NCBI GenBank assembly: GCA_052168315.1
Contig: JBQLZO010000034.1
Coordinates: 1 to 30,308, forward strand
Direction of reading: 5' to 3'
Origin: JBQLZO01 sp052168315
Lineage (GTDB): Bacteria; Planctomycetota; Phycisphaerae; Phycisphaerales; UBA1924
Length of the DNA: 30,308 bases
Shown here: positions 1-7,755 of the stretch, piece by piece
How the letters are laid out: every line of letters begins with the position of its first letter
Numbering within the stretch: position 1 is the stretch's first letter
Notes under the pieces: generated by a model
Told to the model about the DNA's origin: nothing
Seen by the model: the letters and a program-made list of their open reading frames with translations, nothing else
The model's database searches: none
Program-made: the position numbers and the translations under genes

Positions 1-110
1 TCCGCCTTCGGACCGCCACAGGCCATTCCCAGACCCGACCGCTCCTCCTCGATCGCCCTCCCCATCGCCCGCCCGACCACTCCCGCGGGCACACACCGGA
101 GCCACCTCGC
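1..110. other. Upstream region of the metal ATPase gene, no gene seen
   Basis: GC-rich sequence with no supported coding frame. The only useful signal is a GGAG at about 98-101, roughly 9 nt before the ATG at 111, which acts as the likely ribosome binding site. No clear promoter hexamers are visible. Confidence 0.5.
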
Positions 111-2195
111 ATGCCCAGCAGCAACGAGCCGACGCCCACCACTCCCCACACCGATCCCACGGTCGCCACCGGGCTCACCTCTCACACCGGCGGGCGAACC
201 GATTCCACCCCGCACGGGCAGGAAGGCGTCGTCTGCTGCTCGCACCATGAGATGAACATCGAGCGGTGGATCGTCGCGTACCTCTGCGGCGGGCTGCTCG
301 TGTTCACCACCACCATCATGCGATGGTTCGACATCGCCCCGGCCGAGGTCATCACCATCCCCGCCGCGATCGGCGCGGTGCTCCTGGGGCTCGGGCTCGT
401 GTACGCCTCGTTCAAGGAGCTGCTCCGGGGGCAGCCCTCGAGCTCCACCCTCGCGGCCCTCGCCATCATCGCCGCCATCGCGATCGGCAAGTTCGAGACC
501 GCCGGGTATGTCGCGTTCATCCTGCTCGTCTTCGACTACGCGCTCCGGCGCACCGCGTGGGGCGCCCAGCGGGCCATCGAGGAGCTCGTCTCGCTGACGC
601 CGGACATCGCCCGCCGGATCAAGCCCGACGGCACGGAAGAAGAAGTGGGCATCGCCAGCCTGAAGGTCGGCGACCTCGTCCGCGTCCGCCCCGGTGAGAA
701 CCTCCCGGTCGATGGCGAGGTGACCAAGGGCGAATCCTCGATCAACCAGGCCTCGCTGACCGGCGAGGCGATGCCCGTCGAGGCCCAGCGCGGCTCGCTC
801 GTCTACGCGGGCACCACCAACCTCACCGGCACCGTCGAGGTCCGCGTCACCACGGTCGGCGAGGACACGACCATCGGGAAGGTCACCGCGCTGATCAGGG
901 AGGCCGAGGCCTCGCGCTCCGAGAAGCAGCTGATGATCGAGAAGGTCGCGAAGTTCTTCGTGCCCATCGCGCTCGTCACCTCCGGGCTCGTGTGGTGGCT
1001 GACGAACAACATCGAGTCGGCGATCACCGTGCTGGTGGCGGTGTGCCCCTCGGCGCTGCTCATCTCCTCGCCGACCGCGATGATGGCCGCCTTCGCCGCC
1101 GCGGCGCGGCTCGGCATCATGGTCAAGAAGACCTCCGTGCTCGAAGCGGCCGCGGATGTCGACACGATCGTGTTCGACAAGACCGGCACGCTGACCACCG
1201 GGCGCTTCGCCGTCTCCAGGCTCGCCCCGGCCGACGGCGTGACCGGCGCCGAGCTGCTCCAGGCCGCCGCGGATGCCGAGCAGCACTCGAACCACCCGCT
1301 CGCCCTGTCGATCATGCACACGGCCCGCCAGGCGCGCATCACGCCGGCCGCCGATGAGGGGTACGAGGAGATCCACGGCAACGGCGTCCGCACGAAGGCC
1401 GGGAACACCGAGATCCTCGCCGGGCGCGCCCGCTGGCTCGTGACGATGACCCCCGGCATCGAGCCCGCTCTCCGGGCGGTCGAGGCCAAGATCGAGGGCA
1501 TGTCCGGCGTGCACATCGTCCGCGGCGGCAGGTACCTCGGCGCGGTCGGGCTGGAGGACCGGCTCCGGTACAACGCCAAGACCGTCGTCGAGCATCTTCG
1601 TGAGCTCGGCGCCCGGTCGATCTCCGTCTTCACCGGCGACCGGCTCGCGGTCGCCAAGCGCGTCGGCGTGACGGTCGGCGTCGACAATGTCGAGGCCGAG
1701 TGCCTGCCCGAAGAGAAGCACGAGCTCATCTCGCGGCTCGTGAAGAAGGGCAACCGCGTGCTGATGGTCGGCGATGGGATCAACGATGGCCCATCGCTGG
1801 CCGCCGCCGATGTCGGCGTCGCGATGGGGCTGCACGGCTCGGACATCGCGACCAACTCCGCCGGCGTGGCGCTGATGACCGACGACATCGGGCGCGTGCC
1901 CTTCCTCGTCGCGCTCGCCCGCAAGACCCGCGCGGTGATCGCGCAGAACCTGATCGCCTCGGTCATCATCGCGATCGTCGGGCTGGCCCTGGCGGCCACC
2001 GGGCGGTTCGAGGCCGTGGGTGGTCTCGGCGCGGCGGCGCTGTACCACTTCGTTGCCGACATCTTCGTGATCGCCAACTCGTTCCGGCTGATCCGCTTCG
2101 GCGAGGAGTTCGCGGCCACGGAGGCGGGCTCCCCGGGCGCCGCGAGCGATGCCGAACTGACCAGCAGGCCGATCACGGGCGCTGCGCCGGCCTGA
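111..2195 (+). CDS. Heavy-metal translocating P-type ATPase (P1B family, CPS motif)
   Basis: Inner-membrane pump expected to use ATP to export a soft or transition metal cation. All P-type ATPase hallmarks are visible in the 694 residues: actuator loop LTGEA (216-220), phosphorylation site DKTGT (D356), the P1B-specific HP dipeptide (395-396) in the nucleotide domain, and GDGINDGP (554-561) in the hinge. Membrane segments lie near 52-70, 78-100, 111-144 (pair), 281-320 (pair) and 607-660 (pair), matching the eight-helix P1B plan. The ion-binding helix carries Cys-Pro-Ser (312-314) where copper and zinc pumps have CPC, so the substrate cannot be assigned. There is no N-terminal ferredoxin-like metal-binding domain. 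Instead a short Cys-Cys and His-rich stretch (42-46) follows a Thr/Pro-rich tail. A GGAG 9 nt before the ATG supports the start. No metal-responsive regulator is adjacent. Family assignment is very secure, metal specificity is not. Confidence 0.95.
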   Translation: MPSSNEPTPTTPHTDPTVATGLTSHTGGRTDSTPHGQEGVVCCSHHEMNIERWIVAYLCGGLLVFTTTIMRWFDIAPAEVITIPAAIGAVLLGLGLVYASFKELLRGQPSSSTLAALAIIAAIAIGKFETAGYVAFILLVFDYALRRTAWGAQRAIEELVSLTPDIARRIKPDGTEEEVGIASLKVGDLVRVRPGENLPVDGEVTKGESSINQASLTGEAMPVEAQRGSLVYAGTTNLTGTVEVRVTTVGEDTTIGKVTALIREAEASRSEKQLMIEKVAKFFVPIALVTSGLVWWLTNNIESAITVLVAVCPSALLISSPTAMMAAFAAAARLGIMVKKTSVLEAAADVDTIVFDKTGTLTTGRFAVSRLAPADGVTGAELLQAAADAEQHSNHPLALSIMHTARQARITPAADEGYEEIHGNGVRTKAGNTEILAGRARWLVTMTPGIEPALRAVEAKIEGMSGVHIVRGGRYLGAVGLEDRLRYNAKTVVEHLRELGARSISVFTGDRLAVAKRVGVTVGVDNVEAECLPEEKHELISRLVKKGNRVLMVGDGINDGPSLAAADVGVAMGLHGSDIATNSAGVALMTDDIGRVPFLVALARKTRAVIAQNLIASVIIAIVGLALAATGRFEAVGGLGAAALYHFVADIFVIANSFRLIRFGEEFAATEAGSPGAASDAELTSRPITGAAPA

Positions 2196-2223
2196 GCGCA
2201 CTCAAGTATCCCATAGCCACCGC

Positions 2224-2255
2224 ACATCACCCCCTCCACCGCGAGGGGGTGATGT
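2224..2255. terminator. Bidirectional terminator-like hairpin between convergent genes
   Basis: A perfect 13-bp inverted repeat, acatcaccccctc (2224-2236) and gagggggtgatgt (2243-2255), flanks a 6-nt loop. It lies 28 bp after the ATPase stop and about 90 bp after the end of the minus-strand pseudopilin gene, between converging transcripts. No strong T run follows on either side, so it may act as a weak or factor-assisted terminator or as a 3'-end stabiliser. Confidence 0.65.
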
Positions 2256-2344
2256 CGTTGTCATCGCATCAACTCAGCACACGCCACCCCGCCAAATCGC
2301 CACGACCGCGCGCTCCTCCTCCACAACCCCGCCCCGCACGAGGA

Positions 2345-2998
2345 TCACCCGCCGCCGCCGACCGCCTCGCCTTCGCCATCCTCCCCTTCCACGGCCTGCA
2401 CCGTCGTGCGCCCGGTCAGCCCCTCCACATCGATCTCGTACGCGATCAGGGCCGAGGTCACCGTGATCGTTCCGCCCTGCCCGGGATCCGTGCCCGTCAG
2501 GCTCGAGACGGTCCCGCCCAGCTCATCGAAGATCAGCCAGTCCGGGTTCTCGCCGCCGAAGTCCGCGCTGATCGTCGCATCGCTCTGCCCGTTGGGACGG
2601 GTGAAGTTTCGCGCGAACGGCGCATCGAGGTTCTCCGGGTTGTTCAGCCACATCGTCGTCAGGTCGAACTCCGGCCCCGTGACCACGCCGACGGAGTACC
2701 CGTTCCCCTCGTCGAACGACAGCGCGCCGCCGCTGGTCTGCGGCACGCGTCCGAACCAGATCACCCGGCGTTCCTGGTACGCCACCGCGTCCGACTGCAC
2801 GAACGCGATGTCGCTGACCACCTCCCGCGCCAGCGCCTGCACACGCAGCACGCCGGTCGAGCCCATCGACGGGATCACGACGATGGCCGCGATGGCCATG
2901 ATCAGGATCGTCACCAGCAGCTCCACGAGGGTGAAGGCGTGGCGGCGACCGCGCGCGGCGCTGCGCACCATCTCATCCTGGCGTCGTGGGTGCGACAA
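2345..2998 (-). CDS. GspH-like type II secretion / type IV pilus pseudopilin
   Basis: Minor pseudopilin expected to be processed by a prepilin peptidase and inserted through its N-terminal helix into the inner membrane or a pseudopilus. The start is a TTG, chosen because GGGGAGG lies 8 nt upstream and the gene then begins only 3 nt after the stop of the preceding prepilin gene. An in-frame ATG at 2971 with AGGA upstream is the alternative. The leader is basic (residues 1-21) and is followed by FTLVELL and a hydrophobic helix (about 22-45). The residue before the cleavage Phe is Ala21 instead of the usual Gly, and Glu+5 is present. The remaining ~170 residues look like the GspH/FimT globular domain and end in an acidic, Gly-rich tail. 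It is the last gene of the minus-strand prepilin cluster. GspH is the best match, but other minor pseudopilins cannot be excluded. Confidence 0.8.
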   Translation of the reverse strand: MSHPRRQDEMVRSAARGRRHAFTLVELLVTILIMAIAAIVVIPSMGSTGVLRVQALAREVVSDIAFVQSDAVAYQERRVIWFGRVPQTSGGALSFDEGNGYSVGVVTGPEFDLTTMWLNNPENLDAPFARNFTRPNGQSDATISADFGGENPDWLIFDELGGTVSSLTGTDPGQGGTITVTSALIAYEIDVEGLTGRTTVQAVEGEDGEGEAVGGGG

Positions 2999-3001
2999 GG
3001 C

Positions 3002-3562
3002 TCAATCCTCCCCGAGTTCGTGCTGCAGCAGGCCGCTCACCGAGTCGTACCCCGCGGCGAACACATCGAGGCGCGAGTCCAGCGCCTCGTACAGCCACCC
3101 GGTCCCCGAGTCGGCCGTCAGCGCCGATGCGGCCGCGCCGTCGCCGGCGTCGAGCAGCGATGAGCCCGTGTACGGGTTGATCGGCTCCTCGCGCAGGTAG
3201 TTCTCCGACACCAGCACGCCCCACCCGTTGTTCGCGCCGCCCACGCCCATGGGGTTGTCCGGATCGGCGGTCGGGAAGGCCTGGCCGTTCTGCGCCCGGT
3301 ACAGCTCGACCTGGTGGTTGATGGATTGCAGCTGCCGCTCGATCGAGGTCCGCACGGCCTCGACCGAGGCCGAGGAGAACTGCGGGATGACCACGGCCGC
3401 GAGGATCCCGAGGATCACGACGACGATGAGGATCTCGACGAGCGTGAACCCGGCGCGCGGCGCCGCGGCGCGCTGTGAGCCCGCGCGGTGCGGACAGCAT
3501 GGCCCACCGCCGCCGCAACCGCCATCGCAAGGGATCCCACCGTTGTCGCTCGAAGCCCGCAT
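3002..3562 (-). CDS. Prepilin-type protein, GspG/PilA-like (second copy)
   Basis: A 186-residue prepilin with the class III cleavage signature: Gly38 followed by FTLVEIL, Glu at +5 and a hydrophobic helix to about residue 60. The mature part has the compact GspG/PilA layout, including a GWGVLVSENYL segment and an NPYTG motif shared in position with its neighbour at 3755. The frame is open to 3667, but an ATG at 3562 preceded by TGGAGG at 9 nt is a much better start and leaves room for the terminator at 3654-3686. The 38-residue leader is odd because it is rich in Gly and contains four cysteines (residues 12, 16, 22, 23). The paralogue's leader is only 9 residues and basic. The gene is 3 nt upstream of the GspH-like gene, so the two form one transcription unit. 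Confidence 0.82.
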   Translation of the reverse strand: MRASSDNGGIPCDGGCGGGGPCCPHRAGSQRAAAPRAGFTLVEILIVVVILGILAAVVIPQFSSASVEAVRTSIERQLQSINHQVELYRAQNGQAFPTADPDNPMGVGGANNGWGVLVSENYLREEPINPYTGSSLLDAGDGAAASALTADSGTGWLYEALDSRLDVFAAGYDSVSGLLQHELGED

Positions 3563-3653
3563 GGGTGAAAGCCTCCAGAGTGTCGCTCCGGTCATCGGCG
3601 AGCGCACCGACCGGGTTGAGCGGGTCCGCAAACTCACCGGCCGGGTCTGACAA

Positions 3654-3686
3654 ACGCCCGGGCCCACCGTCAGGCGAGCCGGGCGT
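3654..3686 (-). terminator. Intrinsic terminator after the first prepilin gene
   Basis: The 8-bp arms acgcccgg (3654-3661) and ccgggcgt (3679-3686) can pair with a 17-nt loop. Read on the minus strand the stem is followed by TTTGTC. It lies 69 bp beyond the stop of the prepilin gene at 3755 and before the start of the next one at 3562. It could separate a highly expressed major pilin from the minor ones. Confidence 0.5.
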
Positions 3687-3754
3687 CGCGTGAGAGATTC
3701 AGACGGCGCCCCCGCGAACGGGGCACGCCGGTTCAGGTGCGAACTGGCGGCCCG

Positions 3755-4225
3755 TTAGGAGCCGAAGTCCTCTTCGTGGGCCAGCAGGTCGTTGTCCGGG
3801 TCGTAGGCCGAAGCGAACACCTCGGACTCGTCGGCATCCCAGTACCAGCCGTTGGCCGAGGTGTTGTCCTCGCCCATCGCGTCGGCGAGCGTGCCGACGG
3901 CGACGACCGGCGAGGCGGTGTACCCGTTCACCGGCGCTTCCTTGAGGTACGCCTCGGAGACGAGGATGCCCCAGCCGTCGTTGTTGTTGCCATCCTCGTC
4001 GGCGGCGGTCGGGCCGAGGTCCGGGAAGGTGCCGTTGCTCCGCACCCGGAAGAGCTCGACCTGCGAGTTGATCGTGCGAAGCTGAGACGAGATCGATCCC
4101 TTGATCGCCTCGCTCGAAGCGTTCGTGAACTGCGGGATCACGATCGCCGCGAGGATGCCCAGGATCACCACCACGATGAGAATCTCAACGAGGGTGAATC
4201 CGGAATTTCGACGATTCCTGTTCAT
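3755..4225 (-). CDS. Prepilin-type protein, GspG/PilA-like (first copy, likely major)
   Basis: A 156-residue prepilin. The leader MNRNRRNSG is short and basic and ends in the canonical Gly9, followed by FTLVEIL and a long hydrophobic helix (about 10-33). The mature domain contains NNNDGWGILVSEAYL, an NGYTA segment, and an acidic C-terminus with paired Asp/Glu, consistent with the Ca-binding region of GspG-type pseudopilins, although the site is not certain. An ATG at 4225 preceded by AGGAG at 7 nt fixes the start, and the longer frame to 4252 adds an unlikely extension. It is the first gene of the prepilin cluster and has its own downstream terminator, a pattern typical for a major subunit. 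It is clearly homologous to the gene at 3002-3562, indicating a tandem duplication. Confidence 0.85.
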   Translation of the reverse strand: MNRNRRNSGFTLVEILIVVVILGILAAIVIPQFTNASSEAIKGSISSQLRTINSQVELFRVRSNGTFPDLGPTAADEDGNNNDGWGILVSEAYLKEAPVNGYTASPVVAVGTLADAMGEDNTSANGWYWDADESEVFASAYDPDNDLLAHEEDFGS

Positions 4226-4700
4226 GTGCTGACTCCTGCTGAATGGGCCCATTCATGTCGGGGCCACCGGGCACACACCCGATCGACTCCGGTGCTGATT
4301 CGATCCGTGGAACGCCAATGGCCTGCGACGCTCCGAACCCGAGCATCGGGCGATGCACCCCGACGATTCACGCGCTTGCCGACTCCCCCACATCCCCGCC
4401 CCGGCGCATCCGGCAAGGCCCATACAACCCGATTGGGGGACCGCACCCGAACCCGAACAGCGCACCCACAGCGCCCCGCTTCCGAGCGCACCTCCGCAGC
4501 GATGGCCCCGATCCGCGCCCCGGCTTCAACCTCCGAGAAAACCCAACCCGGCCCGCCCGACTGAACAGACACCAACCCCAACGGTCGCTTCGACGCCTCC
4601 GACCCCGTATCATCACCAGACGACATCGTCGCCCGACGGGAACGCACACAGAAGCACGCGCGCCCGTCGCACGCTTCGCGTCCCTTCGGAGACCACAGCC
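4226..4700. other. Divergent intergenic region between the prepilin cluster and the hydroxylase
   Basis: 475 bp between divergent genes, so it should hold promoters for both. Open frames cross it on both strands, but none has a convincing start or recognisable protein. Apart from the 16-bp palindrome at 4240-4255 and the hydroxylase ribosome binding site (GGAG, 4688-4691), no feature could be supported. Confidence 0.5.
4240..4255. promoter_or_regulatory. 16-bp perfect palindrome upstream of the prepilin gene
   Basis: The sequence tgaatgggcccattca is a perfect 16-bp palindrome located 15 bp upstream of the prepilin ATG at 4225, just before the AGGAG. It could be an operator for a dimeric regulator or a small hairpin in the 5' leader that affects ribosome access. 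Its function is not known. Confidence 0.35.
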
Positions 4701-5579
4701 ATGGCCGAGACCGGAAAGTCAGCCCTCCAGAGCCCCGTCATCAACAGCGATGAGTGCCGCAAGGCCCTCGCCGCCGCCGAGGCCTCGGCCGATCTCCCGC
4801 CCGACCAGATCGACATCGATGCGCTGAAGGTCACCCAGCACCACGAGGCCTACACCCCCGAGGACCACGAGGTCTGGGGGCTCATCTTCAAGAAGCGCAT
4901 GGAGCAGCTGGCCGACTTCGGCTCCGATGTGTTCCTCAAGGGCGCGCAGCAGATCAATCTCAGCCCCGATGGCGTGCCCGACCTCCGCATCGTCAACGCG
5001 CGGCTCAACGAGCTCACCGGCTGGTCATCCCACGGCGTGCCGGGCTACCTGCCGGCCAAGTCCTTCTTCGCCTTCCTCGCGCACCGCCAGTTCCCCACCA
5101 CCATCACCGTCCGCCCCAAGACCTCGATGGACTACCTCCCCGAGCCGGACATCGTCCACGATGTGTTCGGGCATGTCCCCCTCCACGCCGACCCCGTCTT
5201 CGCCGACTTCCTCCAGACCTACGGCAAGGCCGCGCTCTGGACGAACGATCCGCACCACACCGAGCGGCTCGCGCGGCTGTTCTGGTTCACGGTCGAGTTC
5301 GGGCTCATCCACGAGGAAGGCAAGACCAAGCTCTACGGCTCCGGGCTCATCTCCTCCGAAGGCGAGGGGCACCACGCCCTCGAGTCCGACAAGGTCGAAC
5401 GCCGCCCGTTCGACATGCAGCGCGTCTGCGACACGAGCTTCGAGATCGACCACTACCAGCCGATCCTCTATGTGCTCGATTCGTTCGAGCAGCTCCGCGA
5501 TGCCATGACCAAGTACGCCGAGCGGCTCCTCGACGAGGCGGGCAAGGTCGAAGAACTCGACACCGTCGGCCAGCGCTGA
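4701..5579 (+). CDS. phhA: Aromatic amino acid hydroxylase (phenylalanine 4-monooxygenase type)
   Basis: Cytosolic pterin- and Fe(II)-dependent monooxygenase, probably converting phenylalanine to tyrosine. The 292-residue product has the size of the single-domain bacterial enzyme, with no ACT regulatory domain. The metal triad is visible: HDVFGHVPL supplies His153 and His158, and WFTVEFGL supplies Glu199. The conserved LYGSGLISSEGE segment (211-222) follows. The frame is open back to 4353, but homology begins only after the ATG at 4701, which has GGAG 9 nt upstream, so the longer N-terminus is rejected. No pterin dehydratase or tyrosine-degradation gene is adjacent. Tryptophan hydroxylase activity cannot be ruled out from sequence alone, but bacterial members of this size are usually phenylalanine hydroxylases. 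Confidence 0.93.
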   Translation: MAETGKSALQSPVINSDECRKALAAAEASADLPPDQIDIDALKVTQHHEAYTPEDHEVWGLIFKKRMEQLADFGSDVFLKGAQQINLSPDGVPDLRIVNARLNELTGWSSHGVPGYLPAKSFFAFLAHRQFPTTITVRPKTSMDYLPEPDIVHDVFGHVPLHADPVFADFLQTYGKAALWTNDPHHTERLARLFWFTVEFGLIHEEGKTKLYGSGLISSEGEGHHALESDKVERRPFDMQRVCDTSFEIDHYQPILYVLDSFEQLRDAMTKYAERLLDEAGKVEELDTVGQR

Positions 5580-5650
5580 CCCCCCACCCCCCCAATTGCC
5601 CCCCAACTCCTCCCAACTCTCCTCCGGCTCCTCCCAGTCCTTCTCCACTC
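5580..5650. repeat. C-rich intergenic tract A (G-rich on minus strand)
   Basis: Directly after the hydroxylase stop there is a pyrimidine tract with several runs of five to seven C separated by short A/T-containing spacers. The minus strand therefore contains several closely spaced G-runs. It resembles tracts at 10597-10655, 17700-17770 and 19450-19500 and lies between convergent genes. Confidence 0.5.
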
Positions 5651-5681
5651 CGCAAACTCCGAGCGGCATCCCCTTCGTCCC

Positions 5682-6833
5682 TCAGCGCGCGCGCCACGCC
5701 CGCGCCAGGTCGGGATCCTCGAACCGCACCGCGTTCGCTCCCTCGCCCAGCACCTCGCGGGCCAGTTGATCCATCAGCAGCCGTTCCTGCCGCAGCCGCT
5801 CCATCGCCACCAGTTCCTCGCGCACCGACGCCGGCGCGGGCTGGCGAGCCTGCTCCACCGACCAGTCCCCGCCGCCGGGCCCGACCACCGCATCCACCAC
5901 CACCACCGCGTACCCGTTGTCCAGCGCGATCGCGGGGGACACCTGGCCGACGCCCAGCCCCGGGAGCACGCGGCGGAGCGACTCCGGGTAGCTGATGTCC
6001 TCCGCCGAGATCGGCTCGACCACCCCGCCGCGGGCCCCGCTCGGATCGGTCGACACCTCCGCGGCCACCCTCGAGAACGCCTCCCCGCCGCGCACCCGGG
6101 CCGCCGCCTGCGATGCCTCGCGCATCGTCGCCGTGGTGAGCAGCCGGACCCGGTACCGCGGGCCGTGGCGCAGCGCGTAGGCCCGCTCGAGCGCCGACTC
6201 GTCGATCACCACGCGGTCGCGCACCAGCGCCCGCAGCAGCGCGTTCCGCTCGAGCAGCGCGGCGAACCGCTGATCGCCCAGCCCGCGCGTCCGGCGGACC
6301 TCGCCGATCAGCCGCTCGCCCTCCGCCCGGTCGCGCGCCAGCCCCGCATCGATGTACCCCTGGATCAGCAGCGCACGCTCCCGGTCCAGCGCGCCCGCGT
6401 CCAGCGCCACCCCCGCGCGGGCCGCCCGGGCCTCCAGCGCCGCGTCCAGCACGAGTTCCTCCAGCACATCAGCGCCGGATGCCTCGACCAGCCGCACCCG
6501 CACCGCCGACCAGTCGATCGCCCGACCGCCGACCGTCAGCGCGGTCCCACCGCCGCCGCCAGCGCTCACCGCGCCAGCGCCCACACCGGATCCATCGATC
6601 GACGATCGGCTCACGCTGCGTTCCGAGGCATCCAGCCCGCGCGACACCCGCACCGTCTCGCGCTCACCGCCACCGGCCGGATCGAGCCCGCCGCCTCCGC
6701 CGGAAGCGCACGCCCCCAGCCCGGCGGCGATCACGATCGTGAACGCCCCCGCGGCCGCCGCCCGAACCGACATCCCACGCACGCATCCATGTCGTCCAGC
6801 CATGCGCTCATCGTATGCGCCACCACCGCGCAT
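5682..6833 (-). CDS. Lipoprotein with PpiC/parvulin-type peptidyl-prolyl isomerase domain (SurA/PrsA-like)
   Basis: Probable periplasmic, lipid-anchored folding factor for exported proteins. The N-terminus carries a lipoprotein signal with a hydrophobic stretch and lipobox LGAC (Cys42 from the ATG at 6833). A Gly/Ser-rich linker follows, then a helical SurA-like N-domain (about 110-215) and a parvulin domain (about 225-320) with FSRVAAEVSTDPS and the GGVVEPIS segment, and a C-terminal helical region. The ATG at 6833 overlaps the upstream stop as TGATG, suggesting translational coupling. ATGs at 6803 and 6773 give more usual signal peptide lengths (Cys32 or Cys22), and no start has a good Shine-Dalgarno. 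The gene is last in the minus-strand block behind two DUF4190-pseudopilin hybrids. The parvulin assignment is good. Catalytic activity is not certain, since SurA-type domains are often inactive. Confidence 0.8.
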   Translation of the reverse strand: MRGGGAYDERMAGRHGCVRGMSVRAAAAGAFTIVIAAGLGACASGGGGGLDPAGGGERETVRVSRGLDASERSVSRSSIDGSGVGAGAVSAGGGGGTALTVGGRAIDWSAVRVRLVEASGADVLEELVLDAALEARAARAGVALDAGALDRERALLIQGYIDAGLARDRAEGERLIGEVRRTRGLGDQRFAALLERNALLRALVRDRVVIDESALERAYALRHGPRYRVRLLTTATMREASQAAARVRGGEAFSRVAAEVSTDPSGARGGVVEPISAEDISYPESLRRVLPGLGVGQVSPAIALDNGYAVVVVDAVVGPGGGDWSVEQARQPAPASVREELVAMERLRQERLLMDQLAREVLGEGANAVRFEDPDLARAWRAR

Positions 6834-7501
6834 CACGGCCCGGGCGCTGGCGCCGGAGCGGGCTCGGGCCCGCCATCGGGCGCTCCCCCACCGCCATCGC
6901 CTCCCGCCGTCCCCGCCGCCTCATCCAACAACTCGCCGAATTCGTTGTCCCGCAGATCGATCTTCACATCGCCCTGAAGAAACACCACATCATCGGCGGT
7001 CCCCGCCACGCCATCCTCGCCCTTCGAGAACAGCAGGAACGGGCGATCGGTCCCCGGCGTGCCCGGATCGAAGACATACGCGTTGCCCCACGGGTCGGTC
7101 AGCAGGCCCTCGCTCGCGCCGTCGAGCGATGCCAGGTCCGGCGGGAGCGAACCGGCGTTGGCCTGTTCGTACATCCCGATCTTCCGATCCAGCGCTGCCA
7201 TCTCGAACTGCGCGATCGACTCGTTGCCCAGCAGCGGCGCCAGGATTCCCACGCCCACGCCCGCGGCCACCAGCACGCTCAGGATGACCACCGGGAACAG
7301 CAGCAGCGTGATGATGATCCCGCACGAGCCCAGCGCCCCCAGCACCACGCCCGCGATCGCGAAACCCTTCGGGCGATCCTTCAACGCGATCAGCGACAGG
7401 ATCAGCCCGATCGGCGAGAGCAGCCCGCCCGTGCACGCGAATCCGATCAACGCGCAGATGAAGCCGGCCAGCCCAAGCGTGTTGCCCCGTTCCTCAGCCA
7501 T
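6833..7501 (-). CDS. DUF4190 membrane protein fused to a GspG-like C-terminal domain (copy 2)
   Basis: A 222-residue hybrid. Residues 7-90 contain a glycine-rich hydrophobic pair with the DUF4190 pattern (GLAGFICALIGF, then KGFAIAGVVLG) and an additional membrane segment. Residues 95-180 resemble the type II secretion GspG globular domain: a helix ending in MYEQANAGSLPPDL, the DPWGN motif (136-140) and a SKGEDGVAGTADD acidic loop typical of its Ca-binding turn. The tail is Gly/Pro-rich. There is no prepilin cleavage site, so the pseudopilin-like domain is presented by DUF4190 helices instead of a pilin helix. The start at 7501 has GAGGG 7 nt upstream. The stop overlaps the ATG of the isomerase gene. 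Function unknown. Confidence 0.78.
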   Translation of the reverse strand: MAEERGNTLGLAGFICALIGFACTGGLLSPIGLILSLIALKDRPKGFAIAGVVLGALGSCGIIITLLLFPVVILSVLVAAGVGVGILAPLLGNESIAQFEMAALDRKIGMYEQANAGSLPPDLASLDGASEGLLTDPWGNAYVFDPGTPGTDRPFLLFSKGEDGVAGTADDVVFLQGDVKIDLRDNEFGELLDEAAGTAGGDGGGGAPDGGPEPAPAPAPGP

Positions 7502-7608
7502 CACACAGCCCTCATCTTCAACAAAGCACCAGATCAGCGCACCACAACAAAGCGACCGCACGCATCCCCATCACGCCCGACGACCCGACATGTCCCCCCG
7601 GCCGCGGA

Positions 7609-7755
7609 TCACTGGCCCCCGCCGCCGCCTTCGCCGCCATCGGCATCCCCACCATCACCGCCATCTGCACCATCGCCGCCCGTGCCCCCTGCACCACCAG
7701 CGCCCCCGCCGCCGCCACCGCCCGAACCGCCACCGCCGCCGCTGCGGGCGCCGCC
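7609..7755 (-). repeat. Low-complexity Gly-rich coding tract
   Basis: Simple GCC-type triplet repeats encode a Gly-rich, partly Asp-rich C-terminal tail of the DUF4190 hybrid. Such tracts are prone to slippage and length variation and add no recognisable fold. Confidence 0.6.

Noticed and set aside
803..2239. Long minus-strand open frame opposite the metal ATPase
   Set aside because: Ser/Thr/Arg-rich translation with no recognisable motif, lying fully antisense to a secure ATPase gene. High GC content produces such frames.
4353..4700. N-terminal extension of the aromatic amino acid hydroxylase
   Set aside because: Pro/Thr-rich translation with no family similarity. The ATG at 4701 has a ribosome binding site and gives the usual enzyme length.
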